Shown: positions 26,798 through 36,645, numbered from the stretch's first letter. The stretch: DNA of 64,000 bases from RPQJ01 sp963846885 (GCA_963846885.1 CAWJXS010000003.1:62001-126000), one strand, 5' to 3'. The notes: generated by a model not told the origin, from the sequence alone. Numbers and translations: made by a program.

Positions 26798-27269
26798 GTG
26801 CGCATCCATCGCTGGCCGCCGGCTTCGCCCTGACCGAGGTGCTCGTCGCCGCGGCGCTGCTGGCGGTGGGCTTGCTCGGTCACGCCGCGCTGCTGGTCAC
26901 CGCGCTGCAGACAGAACGCGACGCGGCCTATCTGGCCACCGCGGCGACGCTGGCGGCCGACCTGGCCGAGCGGATCCGCGCGAATTCCAGGCGCGGGCGC
27001 GGCCTACGTACTCGACCCGGACGCGGCCGCATCCCTGCCCCGCCGCCGCTGCGCGCTGGCGACGCCGTTCGATGCCGTCGACGCGCGCGGCATGCGATCT
27101 CGACGAATGGCAGGCACGACGTGGCGAACGCATTGCCCGGTGCCGACGTGAGCCTCGCTGCCGCGAGCGTCGCCGGCACCGACGCGATCCTCTACACGAT
27201 CAGCGATCCGCTGGGTGCGCCCGGCGACAGGCAGACGGCGGCGCGTATACGCTGCAGGTGCAGGCATAG
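26798..27269 (+). pseudogene. pilV: PilV-type minor pilin, frameshifted
   Basis: AGFALTEVLVAAALLAVGLL is a PilV-type helix, followed by TALQTERDAAYLATAATL and ADLAERIRANS. The C-terminus GGAYTLQVQA lies in another frame and ends at 27269, two bases before the next ATG. No start codon is in frame with the helix, so the leader must also contain a shift; a GTG at 26798 is the likeliest start. The order and spacing match the fimU-pilV-pilW-pilX arrangement. Confidence 0.77.
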
Positions 27270-27271
27270 CG

Positions 27272-28278
27272 ATGGCGAGCGCAGCGTCTGCAATCGACGC
27301 GCTGCCGTGCAGCACTACGGGCTTCGGCCTCGTCGAAGCGCTGGCCGCGCTGGCGATCGGTCTGTTCGCTGATCGCCGCCGCCGTCGCGCTGCAGGCGCG
27401 GGCCAGCGCTGCGCTGCGCGTGCTCGACGCCCATGCCCGCATGCACGAAACCGCGCGCCAGGCGCTGGCCGTCGATCGAGTCCGACGTGCGCATGGCGGG
27501 ATACTGGGGCCTGGCGCACAGGCGTGCAAACGTCGCCATCCATCCCTCGTTCGCCTTTCCGGCGCGCTGCGGCGGCGCGCCGTGGGTGACCGACGTCGAC
27601 GATCCGATCGACGGCACCAACAATCGCTACCTGAGCCGTCGCCAACTGCGCGGCAGCGCGGGCGGCGCTCAGCCCGGAGCGGACGTGCTCATCGTGCGCC
27701 GGGCCAGCGCGCGCGCCGATCGCACTGTCGAGCACGCACCGTGCCCGCTGCCGTGCGGGACGAGGTGCTGCTGATCTCGACGACGCGAGCAGGCGCAGTT
27801 GTTCGTCGCCCAGGACACTGGCAACGCGATTCCGGCGGGCTTCCCGCTTGCGGCCGCGCCGGGCATGGCCCCGCCCTCGGAGTTGCGCAGCCTGCTCGTG
27901 CACGCGTACTACGTCAGCGTCGATTCGAGCGTCGGGCCGGCGTGCCGGCGCTGCGGCGCAAGCTGCTCACCGGCGGCCCCGGCGTCAGCGACGAAGAAAT
28001 CGCGCCCGGGCGTCGAAGACCTGCAGTTTCGCATCGGCGCGGACGTCGACGGTGACGGCGCGCTCGACAGCTATCTTCGAGCCTGAAGCAGTGCCGGCGG
28101 GTGCGCGACCGGTGCTGCGTGCGGCTCTGGCTGCGGGTGCGCGGCGTGGAGCGCTCCGGCGCGACGGCGGCATATGCCGCATCGAGCTATGCGGATCGCA
28201 ACTGGCCGGCGAGCAGACGACGGCTACGCCCGCATGCTCGTCTCGCAAGACCATCCACTGCGGAATGCACGGCCATGA
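27272..28278 (+). pseudogene. pilW: PilW-type minor pilin, frameshifted
   Basis: The start MASAASAIDALPCSTTG leads into FGLVEALAALAIGLF, then after one-base shifts near 27370 and 27475 the frame reads ESDVRMAGYWGLAHR, ARCGGAPWVTDVDD and, later, GVEDLQFRIGADVDGDGAL. DVRMAGYWG and the GVEDLQ(F/I) segment are strong PilW marks. The stop TGA at 28276-28278 overlaps the pilX ATG. Repaired length is about 330 residues. Confidence 0.82.
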
Positions 28279-28873
28279 CCGCAGCTTCGCACCCGCGATT
28301 CGCCGCCGTGCCGCACTGCGCGACGCCGGCGCGGCTTTGCGCTGGCCACGTGCCTGCTGCTGCTCACGGTGTTCGCGATACTGGCCATCGCTGGGTTCAC
28401 CGCGGCGCTCGTCGAGCTGCGCATCGCCGCGAACGTGGAGCAGCGCGAACGTGCGTTCCAGGCAGCCGAATACGGCATCGAGCAGGCGCTGCAGGCCCCC
28501 GACCTCGCCACGTCGGCTACGCTCGCGCAGCGCCGCGGATCGTGCCTGCCGACTGGCGGGCGATTGCCCGTGCCCGATGCGGCCGCGGACAGCCTACGCC
28601 TATCGCCTGTACTTCGCCGGCTCGACGCCCAGCGGACTGCCGGCCGACGGACCCGGCTGCGCTCCTCACGGCATTCCATTTCGTGATCGAGGCGACGGGC
28701 TTCAGCGCGCGCGGCGGCAGCCAGCACGCTGGTGCAGTCGTTCAAGGTGCTGCGCCCGGCCGGCTGGACGGAGGGCCCTGCCACGCCTGCGATCCGGACG
28801 ACGCTGCGTGCGCCGCCCTCGCCCTATCCCGCGCCCAGTCGCACGTCGTGGCGTCGAAGCGGAGGCAGAATGA
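28275..28873 (+). pseudogene. pilX: PilX-type minor pilin, frameshifted
   Basis: After a shift in the leader the frame gives GFALATCLLLLTVFAILAIA, then ALVELRIAANVEQRERAFQ and AAEYGIEQALQAPDLA, as in PilX proteins. It begins in the pilW stop (ATGA) and ends in the pilE start (ATGA at 28870). The second half is spread over other frames and is not well conserved. No pilY1 follows, unlike in P. aeruginosa. Confidence 0.76.
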
Positions 28874-29327
28874 AGCGACATGCGCGCTGGCGCCATGCGC
28901 AATCACGGGGCCAATCCGGACGGTCGCCACAGGGCTGTCGCTGATCGAGCTGCTCGTCGTCGTCGCCATCGTGGCGATCCTGGCCCTGGCGGCGGTGCCG
29001 GCCTACCGCGCTTACGTGCTGCGCGCGCACCGGGTGGAAGCGACGGTCGGCGCTGCTGGCAGTGGCGGCCGCGCAGGAAAAGTCACTACCTGCAGCACAA
29101 CGAGTACACGACGGAACTCGATGCCGCGCCGCCGGACGGCCTCGGATCGCGCGCCGTCACCGCGGGCGGAAACTATCGCCGTCGCCATCGACAGCGCGGA
29201 TGCCAGCACATTCACGGCGACCGCAACCGCCCTGGGCGACCAGATGCATGACGTGCACTGTGCGCGGTTCGGCCTCGACGCTGCCGGCGCGCGCAGCGCC
29301 ACGCATGCCGATTGCTGGTCGCGGTGA
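28870..29327 (+). pseudogene. pilE: PilE-type pilin, frameshifted
   Basis: The leader starts MKRHARWRHAQSRG in one frame and the helix GLSLIELLVVVAIVAILALA is in another, followed by VPAYRAYVLRAHRVEATV. The C-terminal part, DASTFTATATALGDQMHD and FGLDAAGARSATHADCW, is back in a single frame to 29327. This is the last gene of the rightward operon and converges on ispH. Repaired length is about 150 residues. Confidence 0.8.
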
Positions 29328-29390
29328 GGCGCACCGCACTGCCGCTCAGATAAGAACCCTGCAGTGGACGGCGAGTCCGGCGCAGTGGAA

Positions 29391-30357
29391 TCAAACCGGC
29401 GCGTCGTCTGCCTTGGCCTTCGTGGCCCGCAGTTCCCGCGGCAACGCAAACACGACGTGTTCCGCGCGGCCTTCGACTTCGGCGGCGCCCTGCGCCGCCC
29501 CACTCCCGCAGCCGCCCCACGACGCGCTGCACGAGCAGCTCCGGCGCCGACGCGCCGGCCGTGACGCCCACCGTGCTCTTGTCCGTGAACCACTCGACGC
29601 GCAGGTCGTCGGGCCCATCGACGAGGTAACCCGGAATGCCGGCTTTCTCGGCAATCTCGCGCAGGCGATTGGAATTGGAGCTGGACGCCGAGCCGACGAC
29701 GACCATCACGTCGCACGTCGCGACCAGCTTCTTGACGGCGTCCTGCCGGTTCTGCGTCGCGTAGCAGATGTCTTCCTTGCGCGGCGTGGCCAGTGTCGGG
29801 AACTTGCGTTGCAACGCCTCGAGCACCTCGGCGGTGTCGTCCACCGACAGCGTGGTCTGCGTGACCACGCCCACGCGGGACGGGTCGCGCACGTGCAGCT
29901 GCTCGACGTCGGCAACGTCCTCGACGAGGCAGATGCGGCCGCCCTGCGTTGCGTCGAACTGCCCCATCGTGCCCTCCACCTCCGGGTGGCCCTCGTGCCC
30001 GATCAGGATCACGTCGCGGCCGTCGCGCCCGTAGCGCGATACCTCCATGTGCACCTTGGTGACCAGCGGACAGGTCGCGTCGAACACGCGCAACTCACGC
30101 CGCTTGGCCTCGGTTTGCACCGCCTTCGAGACGCCGTGGGCACTGAAGATCACCGTGGCGCCGTCGGGCACCTCGTCGAGTTCCTCGACGAACACGGCCC
30201 CGAGGCCGCGCAACCGGTCGACCACGAACTTGTTGTGCACCACTTCGTGCCGCACGAAGATCGGCGCGCCGAACAGCTCCAGCGCGCGCTCGACGATGTC
30301 GATCGCCCGGTCGACTCCGGCGCAGAACCCGCGGGGATTGGCGAGCAGGATCTGCAC
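29391..30357 (-). CDS. ispH: HMBPP reductase, one frameshift near the C-terminus
   Basis: IspH makes IPP and DMAPP in the last step of the MEP pathway, using a 4Fe-4S cluster. The three cluster cysteines are in NPRGFCAG, FDATCPLV and DICYATQNRQ. VVGSASSSNSNRL and GVTAGASAPE are also diagnostic. The start is a GTG at 30357, two bases after the lspA stop. As given, the frame runs past its proper end after REWGGAG. Removing one G from the GGG near 29495 restores the usual ending, AAEVEGRAEHVVFALPREL, and the stop at 29391. This is the same +1 type of change as in the pilin genes beside it, so it is most likely not a real mutation in an essential gene. Confidence 0.92.
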
Positions 30358-30359
30358 GG

Positions 30360-30926
30360 TCAGCGGCGCTCGCGAAAGGCGTCGAGGATCATCAGCGCCG
30401 CACCGATCGTGATCGCGCTGTCGGCGATATTGAACGCCGGGAAATACGCGCCGCCCCAGTGCGCATGGATGAAGTCGATGACGTAGCCATGCAGGATGCG
30501 GTCGATCACGTTGCCGATGGCGCCGCCGACGATCAGCGCAAGTGCAAGCGGCAGGAACTTCTCGCCGCGCGGCAGGCGCCACAGCCACACGATCAGCGCC
30601 GCGCTCACGACGAGGCCCAGCGTAATGAAGAAGCTGCGCTGCCAGCCCGACGCGTTCGCCAGGATCGAGAAAGCGGCGCCGGTGTTGTGCAGCAACGTGA
30701 AATCGAGCACCGGCAGCACTTCGACACGCTCGTAGAGCTCGAGGAACCTCGTGGCCAGGAACTTGGTGACCTGGTCGAAGCCGATGACGAACGCCGACAG
30801 CCACAGCCAGGCCGCCGGGTGCGTGCGCTGGCTGCCCAGGCTGGCAATCGAAGCGAGTGCGGCCGAGGCCGCGCTGGTCGCGTGGGTCGTGTTGCCGTGA
30901 GGCGTCGGCTTGTCTGGTGTGGTCAT
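30360..30926 (-). CDS. lspA: Lipoprotein signal peptidase
   Basis: Signal peptidase II cleaves the signal peptide of diacylglyceryl-modified prolipoproteins. Four hydrophobic segments are present. The catalytic aspartates are in GNVIDRILHGYVIDFI and FNIADSAITIG, and FDQVTK and HNTGAAFS are conserved. The ATG at 30926 gives 188 residues; the longer open frame would overlap ileS. A 30-residue alanine-serine-rich N-terminal extension is unusual but not disruptive. It lies between ileS (20 bases upstream) and ispH (GTG two bases after its stop). Confidence 0.95.
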   Translation of the reverse strand: MTTPDKPTPHGNTTHATSAASAALASIASLGSQRTHPAAWLWLSAFVIGFDQVTKFLATRFLELYERVEVLPVLDFTLLHNTGAAFSILANASGWQRSFFITLGLVVSAALIVWLWRLPRGEKFLPLALALIVGGAIGNVIDRILHGYVIDFIHAHWGGAYFPAFNIADSAITIGAALMILDAFRERR

Positions 30927-30946
30927 CGCGTCCTTGATCTCTGCTG

Positions 30947-33790
30947 TCAGGCGTACTGGCGTGACTCGCCTGCCCCGTCGAGGTTGACCACGCAGCGCCC
31001 GCACAGTTCCGGGTGGGCCGCCACGGTACCCACGTCGGCCCGCTTGTGCCAGCAGCGCGCGCACTTGGCGGCTTCGGATCGGCGCACGTGCAACCACAAA
31101 CCGCTGTTGCCTTCGCCAGCGGCAGCGATGGCGTCCGCGGGCCTTGCCGCCGCGTCGACCACCGCGGCGGTCGAGGTGATCAGCACGAAGCGCAGCTCCT
31201 CACCCAGTGGCTGCAGGGCCGCCGTCCAGTCAGGCGTGCCGTACAGCGTGACGTCCGCGTCGAGCGGCGCGCCGATCTGGTTTGCGACGCGCAGTGTTTC
31301 GAGCTCGCGCAGGACTGCAGCGCGCGCCTCCAGCACCTTCGGCCAGTCGACGGGTTGCGACAGGTGCGCGGTGGCCGGGATGTCCGCCCACGTCGTAAAG
31401 AACACTGACTCGGCACGCTTACCCGGCATGAACGCCCAAATCTCCTCGGCCGTGAACGACATGATCGGCGCGAGCCAGCGCACCATCGCCTCGGCGATCC
31501 AGTACATGGCCGTCTGCGCCGAGCGCCGCGGGTGCCCTGCCGCCGGCGTGGTGTACAGGCGATCCTTCAGCACGTCGAGGTAGAAGCCGCCCAGGTCGAC
31601 CACGCAGAAGTTGTGGAGCTTCTGGTAGATCACGTGGAAGTCGTAGCTGCGATAGGCGGCGATCACTTCGTCCTGCAGTTCGCGCGTGCGCGCGAGCGCC
31701 CAGCGATCGAGCGCCACCATCTGCTCGACCGGCACCGCATCGCGCGCGGGATCGAAGCCCGCCAGGTTGCCCAGCAGGAAACGGACGGTGTTGCGGATGC
31801 GGCGATACGAATCCGACGTGCGCTTGAGGATCTCGTCGGAGACGCTGATCTCGTTGGCGTAATCGGTGGCTGCGACCCACAGCCGCAGCACGTCGGCGCC
31901 GAGCGTGCTCATCACCTTCTGCGGCAGCACGACGTTGCCGAGCGACTTGGACATCTTGCGGCCCTTCTCGTCCACGGTGAAACCGTGGGTGAGCACGCCC
32001 TTGTAGGGCGCGTGGCCTTTCTGCGCCACCGAGGTCAGCAGCGAGCTGTGGAACCAGCCGCGATGCTGGTCGGAACCTTCGAGATAAAGGTCGGCCGGCG
32101 TGCGGATCTCGGGCCGGCTCTGCGAGACGCAGTGATGCGACACGCCCGAGTCGACCCACACGTCCATGATGTCGGTGACTTTCTCGTAACTCGGCGCGTC
32201 GGCGCCGAGCAGCGTGGCCGGATCGAGTTCGAACCAGGCGTCGATGCCGTCACGGGCCACGAGTTCGGCCACCTGGTCCACCAGCTCCGCGGTGCGCGGA
32301 TGCAGTTCGCCCGTCTCCTTGTGCGTGAACAGCGACAGCGGCACGCCCCACATGCGCTGGCGCGAGATGCACCAGTCGGGGCGGCCCGCGATCATGCTGT
32401 AGATGCGCTGCTCGCCCCAGCCCGGCGTCCACTCGACCTTGCCGATCTCGGCCAGTGCCGCGGCGCGCAGCCCGGCCTGCTCCATGCTGATGAACCATTG
32501 CGGCGTCGCACGGAAGATCACCGGCGTCTTGTGGCGCCAGCAGTGCGGGTAGCTGTGCTGGTACGCCTCGTGGTGCAGCAGCGCGCCGCTTTCGCGCAGC
32601 ACCTCGACCACGTGCTTGTTGGCCTCGAACACTTTCTCGCCGGCGAAGATCGGCGTGGCCGGCAGGAAGCGCCCGTCGCTGCCGACGGGATTGTCGACCT
32701 CGAGGCCGTACTTCTTGCCGACGATGAAGTCTTCCTGGCCGTGGCCCGGCGCGGTGTGCACGGCGCCGGTGCCGCTTTCGAGGGTCACGTGCTCGCCGAG
32801 AATCACGGGCACGACGCGGTCGTAGAAAGGATGCCGCACGCGCAGGTGCTCGAGCTCTGCGCCTTTCACGCGGCCGATTTCCTGCGAAGCGGCAAGGCCC
32901 GCGCGCTTCAGCACGGCCGGCGCGAGTTCGCTCGCAACCAGCAGTGTCTCGACACCGCTGTGGACGTCGTCGAACTGCGACGTGCGGCTGACGCGCAGCA
33001 GCGAGTAGTCGAACTCAGGGTGAACCGCGACAGCCTGGTTGGCCGGCAGCGTCCAGGGCGTCGTGGTCCAGATCACGATGCTGGCGCGGCCCGGCGGCAA
33101 CGCTTGCAGGCCGAAGCGCCGCGCGAGGTCCGCACCATCGACCGCTGCAAACTTCACGTCGATCGACGGCGACGTGCGCTCTTCGTATTCGACCTCGGCT
33201 TCGGCCAGCGCCGAGCGGCAGTCGAGGCACCAGTGCACCGGCTTGTAGCCCTTGTAGAGGTGGCCGTTGCGGATGATCTGCGCGAACGCGCGCAACTGCT
33301 CCGCCTCGTAGCGCGGCGCGAGCGTCAGGTACGGGTTGAACCAGTCGCCCATGACGCCGAGACGGATGAAGTCCTTGCGCTGGACGTCGATCTGCTCGAG
33401 CGCGAACTCGCGGCACGCCTGGCGAAACGCCTTGGCGTCGAGCTGCTTCATCTCGCGGCCCCGCACCTTCTCGACCGCGTGTTCGATGGGCAGGCCGTGG
33501 CAGTCCCAGCCGGGCACGTAAGGCGCGTCGAAGCCGTCGAGCGTGCGCGACTTGACGATGATGTCCTTCAGGATCTTGTTGACCGCGTGCCCGATGTGGA
33601 TCGCGCCGTTCGCGTACGGAGGGCCGTCGTGCAGGATGAACTTCGGGCGGTCCGCGGCGATTGCGCGCAGCTTTTCGTACGTGCGGTGCTCTTCCCACCA
33701 CGCCAGCATCTCGGGCTCGCGGCGCGCCAGATCGGCCTTCATGGCGAACGCCGTGTCGGGCAGGTTTACTGTGTTCTTGTAGTCAGCCAT
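30947..33790 (-). CDS. ileS: Isoleucyl-tRNA synthetase
   Basis: This 947-residue class I synthetase charges tRNA-Ile with isoleucine. HIGH is at residues 65-68 in PPYANGAIHIGHAVN, KMSKS near 612 in GRKMSKSLGN, the editing domain carries WTTTPWTLPANQA, and a C-terminal zinc knuckle CARCW with CGRC is present. The length is that of bacterial IleS with the zinc domain. It is part of the ribF-ileS-lspA-ispH order; ribF ends 139 bases upstream. Confidence 0.97.
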   Translation of the reverse strand: MADYKNTVNLPDTAFAMKADLARREPEMLAWWEEHRTYEKLRAIAADRPKFILHDGPPYANGAIHIGHAVNKILKDIIVKSRTLDGFDAPYVPGWDCHGLPIEHAVEKVRGREMKQLDAKAFRQACREFALEQIDVQRKDFIRLGVMGDWFNPYLTLAPRYEAEQLRAFAQIIRNGHLYKGYKPVHWCLDCRSALAEAEVEYEERTSPSIDVKFAAVDGADLARRFGLQALPPGRASIVIWTTTPWTLPANQAVAVHPEFDYSLLRVSRTSQFDDVHSGVETLLVASELAPAVLKRAGLAASQEIGRVKGAELEHLRVRHPFYDRVVPVILGEHVTLESGTGAVHTAPGHGQEDFIVGKKYGLEVDNPVGSDGRFLPATPIFAGEKVFEANKHVVEVLRESGALLHHEAYQHSYPHCWRHKTPVIFRATPQWFISMEQAGLRAAALAEIGKVEWTPGWGEQRIYSMIAGRPDWCISRQRMWGVPLSLFTHKETGELHPRTAELVDQVAELVARDGIDAWFELDPATLLGADAPSYEKVTDIMDVWVDSGVSHHCVSQSRPEIRTPADLYLEGSDQHRGWFHSSLLTSVAQKGHAPYKGVLTHGFTVDEKGRKMSKSLGNVVLPQKVMSTLGADVLRLWVAATDYANEISVSDEILKRTSDSYRRIRNTVRFLLGNLAGFDPARDAVPVEQMVALDRWALARTRELQDEVIAAYRSYDFHVIYQKLHNFCVVDLGGFYLDVLKDRLYTTPAAGHPRRSAQTAMYWIAEAMVRWLAPIMSFTAEEIWAFMPGKRAESVFFTTWADIPATAHLSQPVDWPKVLEARAAVLRELETLRVANQIGAPLDADVTLYGTPDWTAALQPLGEELRFVLITSTAAVVDAAARPADAIAAAGEGNSGLWLHVRRSEAAKCARCWHKRADVGTVAAHPELCGRCVVNLDGAGESRQYA

Positions 33791-33928
33791 GGGCGGGGTT
33801 TTCAGGAGCGACGACGCATGCGCGCAGGGAACCCGAAATAGTGATGCAATTCAGGTATTTAGTCCAGACTTCAGGCGTGCTGCGGTAAGCGGCGGCCGCG
33901 CCAGGCTGCCGCCGCCCCAGCCCATCCC

Positions 33929-34876
33929 TCACGCCAGTGCGGCGCGCGCCTGGGCCGAATCGATGTGCATTTGCGCGACCAGGTCGTCCAGGGACGCGAA
34001 TTTCTGCTCGGCGCGCAGCCAGTGCACGAAGTCCACGCTGAGGTACTGGCCGTACAGATCGCCGTCGAAATCGAAGAGGTGCACCTCGAGCAGCGGATCA
34101 ACGCCATTCACCGTGGGCCGGGTGCCCAGGCTGACCACGGCCGGATGGTCCCGCAGCCCGCCACCGCTGACCCGCACCGCGAGGATGCCCCACAGCGGCA
34201 CCACCTTGCGGTGCAGAGCGAGATTCGCGGTGGGATACCCCAGCGTGCGCCCGAGCTGCGCACCCCGGCGCACCCGCCCCGTCATGCGGTAGGGGCGTCC
34301 GAGCAGCAGCGCGGCCCGTTCGAGGTCGTTGGCGCCCAACGCGGCCCGCACCAGCGAGCTGCTGACGCGCTCGCCGCCGACCAGGAACTCCCCGACCTCG
34401 GCCACGGTAAACCCGTGCCGCTCGCCCGCTGCCCGCAACGACAGGATGTTCCCCTCGCGCTTGCGCGCGTAGTGGAAGTCGTGGCCGACCACGATGTGAC
34501 GGACGCCGAGCGCATCGGCGAGCAGCGACTGCTCGAAGGCCGCCGCGCTGAAATTGCGCATGCGCTCGTCGAAACGCAGCAGCACGACGCGATCGATGCC
34601 ATACAGCGCGAGCGCGTCGAGCTTCTCGCGCAGGCGCATGAGACGCGCTGGCGCCGAGGCGCCCTCGAAATACTCGCGCGGCGTGGGCTCGAAGGTGACG
34701 ACGGTCGCCGGGAGGCCGAGTTCGTCGGCCTTGCTCCGCACTGCCTGCAGCATGTGCTGGTGGCCGCGATGCACGCCGTCGTAATTGCCGATGGTCGCGA
34801 CGCAACCGCGATGCCGCGGCCGCAGGTTGTGCAGGCCGCGAACCAGTTCGATCCTGCACGACGCCTTGCTCGTCAC
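33929..34876 (-). CDS. ribF: Bifunctional riboflavin kinase / FAD synthetase
   Basis: The 315-residue RibF phosphorylates riboflavin and adenylates FMN. The N-terminal nucleotidyltransferase has ATIGNYDGVHRGHQHML and VVGHDFHYARKREGN; the C-terminal kinase has GRTLGYPTANL and RPTVNG. The start is a GTG at 34876 that overlaps the murJ stop in GTGA, so the genes are coupled. The open frame upstream of this GTG is only the shadow of murJ. The usual product is needed for all flavoproteins. Confidence 0.95.
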   Translation of the reverse strand: MTSKASCRIELVRGLHNLRPRHRGCVATIGNYDGVHRGHQHMLQAVRSKADELGLPATVVTFEPTPREYFEGASAPARLMRLREKLDALALYGIDRVVLLRFDERMRNFSAAAFEQSLLADALGVRHIVVGHDFHYARKREGNILSLRAAGERHGFTVAEVGEFLVGGERVSSSLVRAALGANDLERAALLLGRPYRMTGRVRRGAQLGRTLGYPTANLALHRKVVPLWGILAVRVSGGGLRDHPAVVSLGTRPTVNGVDPLLEVHLFDFDGDLYGQYLSVDFVHWLRAEQKFASLDDLVAQMHIDSAQARAALA

Positions 34877-36474
34877 TTCGCGGTGTCCACCGGTGGCGGC
34901 AACATGTCGATCTTCTGGTGCCGCAGGTCGCGCACACGCATGCCCAGCACGTACAGCACCCCGAAATAGATGCCCGCGCCGCCGACGACGAGCACGCCCA
35001 TCCAGCCGACGCGATGCCAGGCGTTCATGTCGAGCCAGCGCTGCGTGTCGCCCGCAACGAACCAGAGGAACAAACCCATCGCGACGTTGGCCGCGAGTAC
35101 CTGCCACAGCGTCCTGCGCCAGCCGGTCGAGTGCCGCAACACGCCCTGTCGGCGCAAGCCGCGGTACAGCATCGCGGCGTTGAACCAGGCCCCGATACCG
35201 GTATTGAGCGCCAGCAGCGCGTGCAGGCCGGGCCGGTCGGGATGCATGAGGGCGAGCGGCAGCACCACGGCCAGGTTGAGGCCCATGCTGAGCGCGAGCG
35301 ACTGCACGCCGATCTTGACGGGCGTTTTCGTGTCCTGGCGCGCGAAGAAACCGGGTGCCAGCACTTTCACCATGCTGAATCCCATCAGGCCGCCCGAGTA
35401 CGCCATCAGCGCCAGCGTCGACATGCGCACGTCCTGCTCGTCGAACTTGCCGTAATGAAAGATGACGATCGTGAGCGGGCCCGCCAGCAGCAGCAGCGCG
35501 ACCGTCGCGGGCAGGACGACGATGGTGGTGAGCTTCACCGCCCAGTCGAGCGTCGAGGCGAAACGCTCGGGCGACTGCGCCGCGTGGTGCGCCGCGAGCC
35601 CGGGCAGGATCACCGTGGCAAGCGCAATCGAGAACACGCCGAGCGGAAACTCGACCAGGCGGTCTGCGTAGTAGAGCCACGCGATGCTCCCGGTCACGAG
35701 AAACGACGCGATCAGCGTGTCGAGCAGCAGCGCGACCTGCGACACCGACGAGCCGAAGATGGCGGGCAGCATCAGCCGGCCGATCTTGCGCACGCCCTCG
35801 TGCCCCCAGTTCCAGCGTGGCCGGCGCAGCAGGCCGAGCTTGATCATGAAGGGCAGCTGGAACCCGAGCTGCACCAGGCCCGAGACGAATACGCCGATCG
35901 CAAGCGCGATGCCCGGCTGCGCGAAATGCGGGGCGATGAACGCAGCGAAGACGATCATGACCACGTTCATGAGCGTCGACGTGGTCGCAGGCACGGCGAA
36001 CTTGCCGTAGCTGTTCAGCACGCCGCCCGCGAGCGCGGCCAGCGACACGAACAGGATGTACGGGAACGTCCAGCGCAGCATGTCGACCGTCAGGTCGAAG
36101 CGGTCGCCGTCCGCGCGGAAGCCCGGGGCGAAGAGCATCACGAGCACCGGGGCGGCGACGACGCCCACGATGGTCAGCATCGAGAGGAACCAGGCCATCG
36201 TGCCCATGGCGCTGTCGATCAGTTCGCGCACCTCCTGGTGCTCGCGCTGGACCTTGTACTCCGAGACCACCGGGACGAAGGCCTGCGAGAACGCGCCTTC
36301 GGCGAACAGGCGGCGCATGAAATTGGGGATCTTGAACGCGACCAGGAAGGCGTCCATGAGCAGCCCGGCGCCGAACATCCGGGAATAGACCATGTCGCGC
36401 AGCAGGCCGGTCACGCGCGAAATGAGCGTGAACGCGCCGACGATCGAGGTGCTGCGGAAGAAACCGCCGCTCAA
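34873..36474 (-). CDS. murJ: Lipid II flippase MurJ
   Basis: This 533-residue MOP-superfamily membrane protein has about fourteen hydrophobic segments and flips lipid II for peptidoglycan synthesis. SRVTGLLRDMVYSRMFG, DAFLVAFKIPNFMRRLFAEG and AFSQAFVPV are the family N-terminal signature with the conserved arginines. The only in-frame start next to it is TTG at 36474 without a clear ribosome site; the ATG at 36497 is out of frame. It is followed by ribF in GTGA overlap. The G-rich heptamer repeats lie just upstream. Confidence 0.94.
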   Translation of the reverse strand: MSGGFFRSTSIVGAFTLISRVTGLLRDMVYSRMFGAGLLMDAFLVAFKIPNFMRRLFAEGAFSQAFVPVVSEYKVQREHQEVRELIDSAMGTMAWFLSMLTIVGVVAAPVLVMLFAPGFRADGDRFDLTVDMLRWTFPYILFVSLAALAGGVLNSYGKFAVPATTSTLMNVVMIVFAAFIAPHFAQPGIALAIGVFVSGLVQLGFQLPFMIKLGLLRRPRWNWGHEGVRKIGRLMLPAIFGSSVSQVALLLDTLIASFLVTGSIAWLYYADRLVEFPLGVFSIALATVILPGLAAHHAAQSPERFASTLDWAVKLTTIVVLPATVALLLLAGPLTIVIFHYGKFDEQDVRMSTLALMAYSGGLMGFSMVKVLAPGFFARQDTKTPVKIGVQSLALSMGLNLAVVLPLALMHPDRPGLHALLALNTGIGAWFNAAMLYRGLRRQGVLRHSTGWRRTLWQVLAANVAMGLFLWFVAGDTQRWLDMNAWHRVGWMGVLVVGGAGIYFGVLYVLGMRVRDLRHQKIDMLPPPVDTAK

Positions 36475-36525
36475 GGGGCGTTCGGGGTCGGGGGCATGGG
36501 TCGCGAATGATACCGGAGAGGGGCA

Positions 36526-36554
36526 GGGGCTAGGGGCTAGGGGCTAGTCGGAGG
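36526..36554 (+). repeat. GGGGCTA heptamer repeat, copy A
   Basis: Three perfect tandem GGGGCTA units (36526-36546) followed by GTCGGAGG (36547-36554). The inverted partner is at 36588-36634 and a related copy at 38190-38223. It lies between the divergent murJ and rpsT genes. Confidence 0.9.
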
Positions 36555-36587
36555 GGCTCGCTCCAAACTTCCGCCTGGCAGCCGTCG

Positions 36588-36634
36588 CCTCCGACTACCC
36601 CTGCCCCTAACCCCTAGCCCCTAACCCCTAGTCC
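36588..36634 (-). repeat. GGGGYTA heptamer repeat, inverted copy B
   Basis: CCTCCGAC (36588-36595) followed by TACCCC, TGCCCC and then TAACCCC/TAGCCCC/TAACCCC units. It is the inverted complement of copy A, so the two can form a long imperfect hairpin with a 33-base loop upstream of rpsT. On the minus strand the unit reads GGGGTTA or GGGGCTA, a G-quadruplex-capable sequence. Confidence 0.88.
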
Positions 36635-36645
36635 CTTCCCGCCGC

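Noticed and set aside
19469..29327. Programmed ribosomal frameshifting in the pilin genes
   Set aside because: There are far too many shift points, they are not at slippery heptamers, and they occur in every gene including the ispH end. One-base additions in the sequence explain them better.
33929..35680. A 583-residue fusion in the ribF frame
   Set aside because: The N-terminal half is the shadow of murJ. A GTG at 34876 overlapping the murJ stop gives the normal RibF length.
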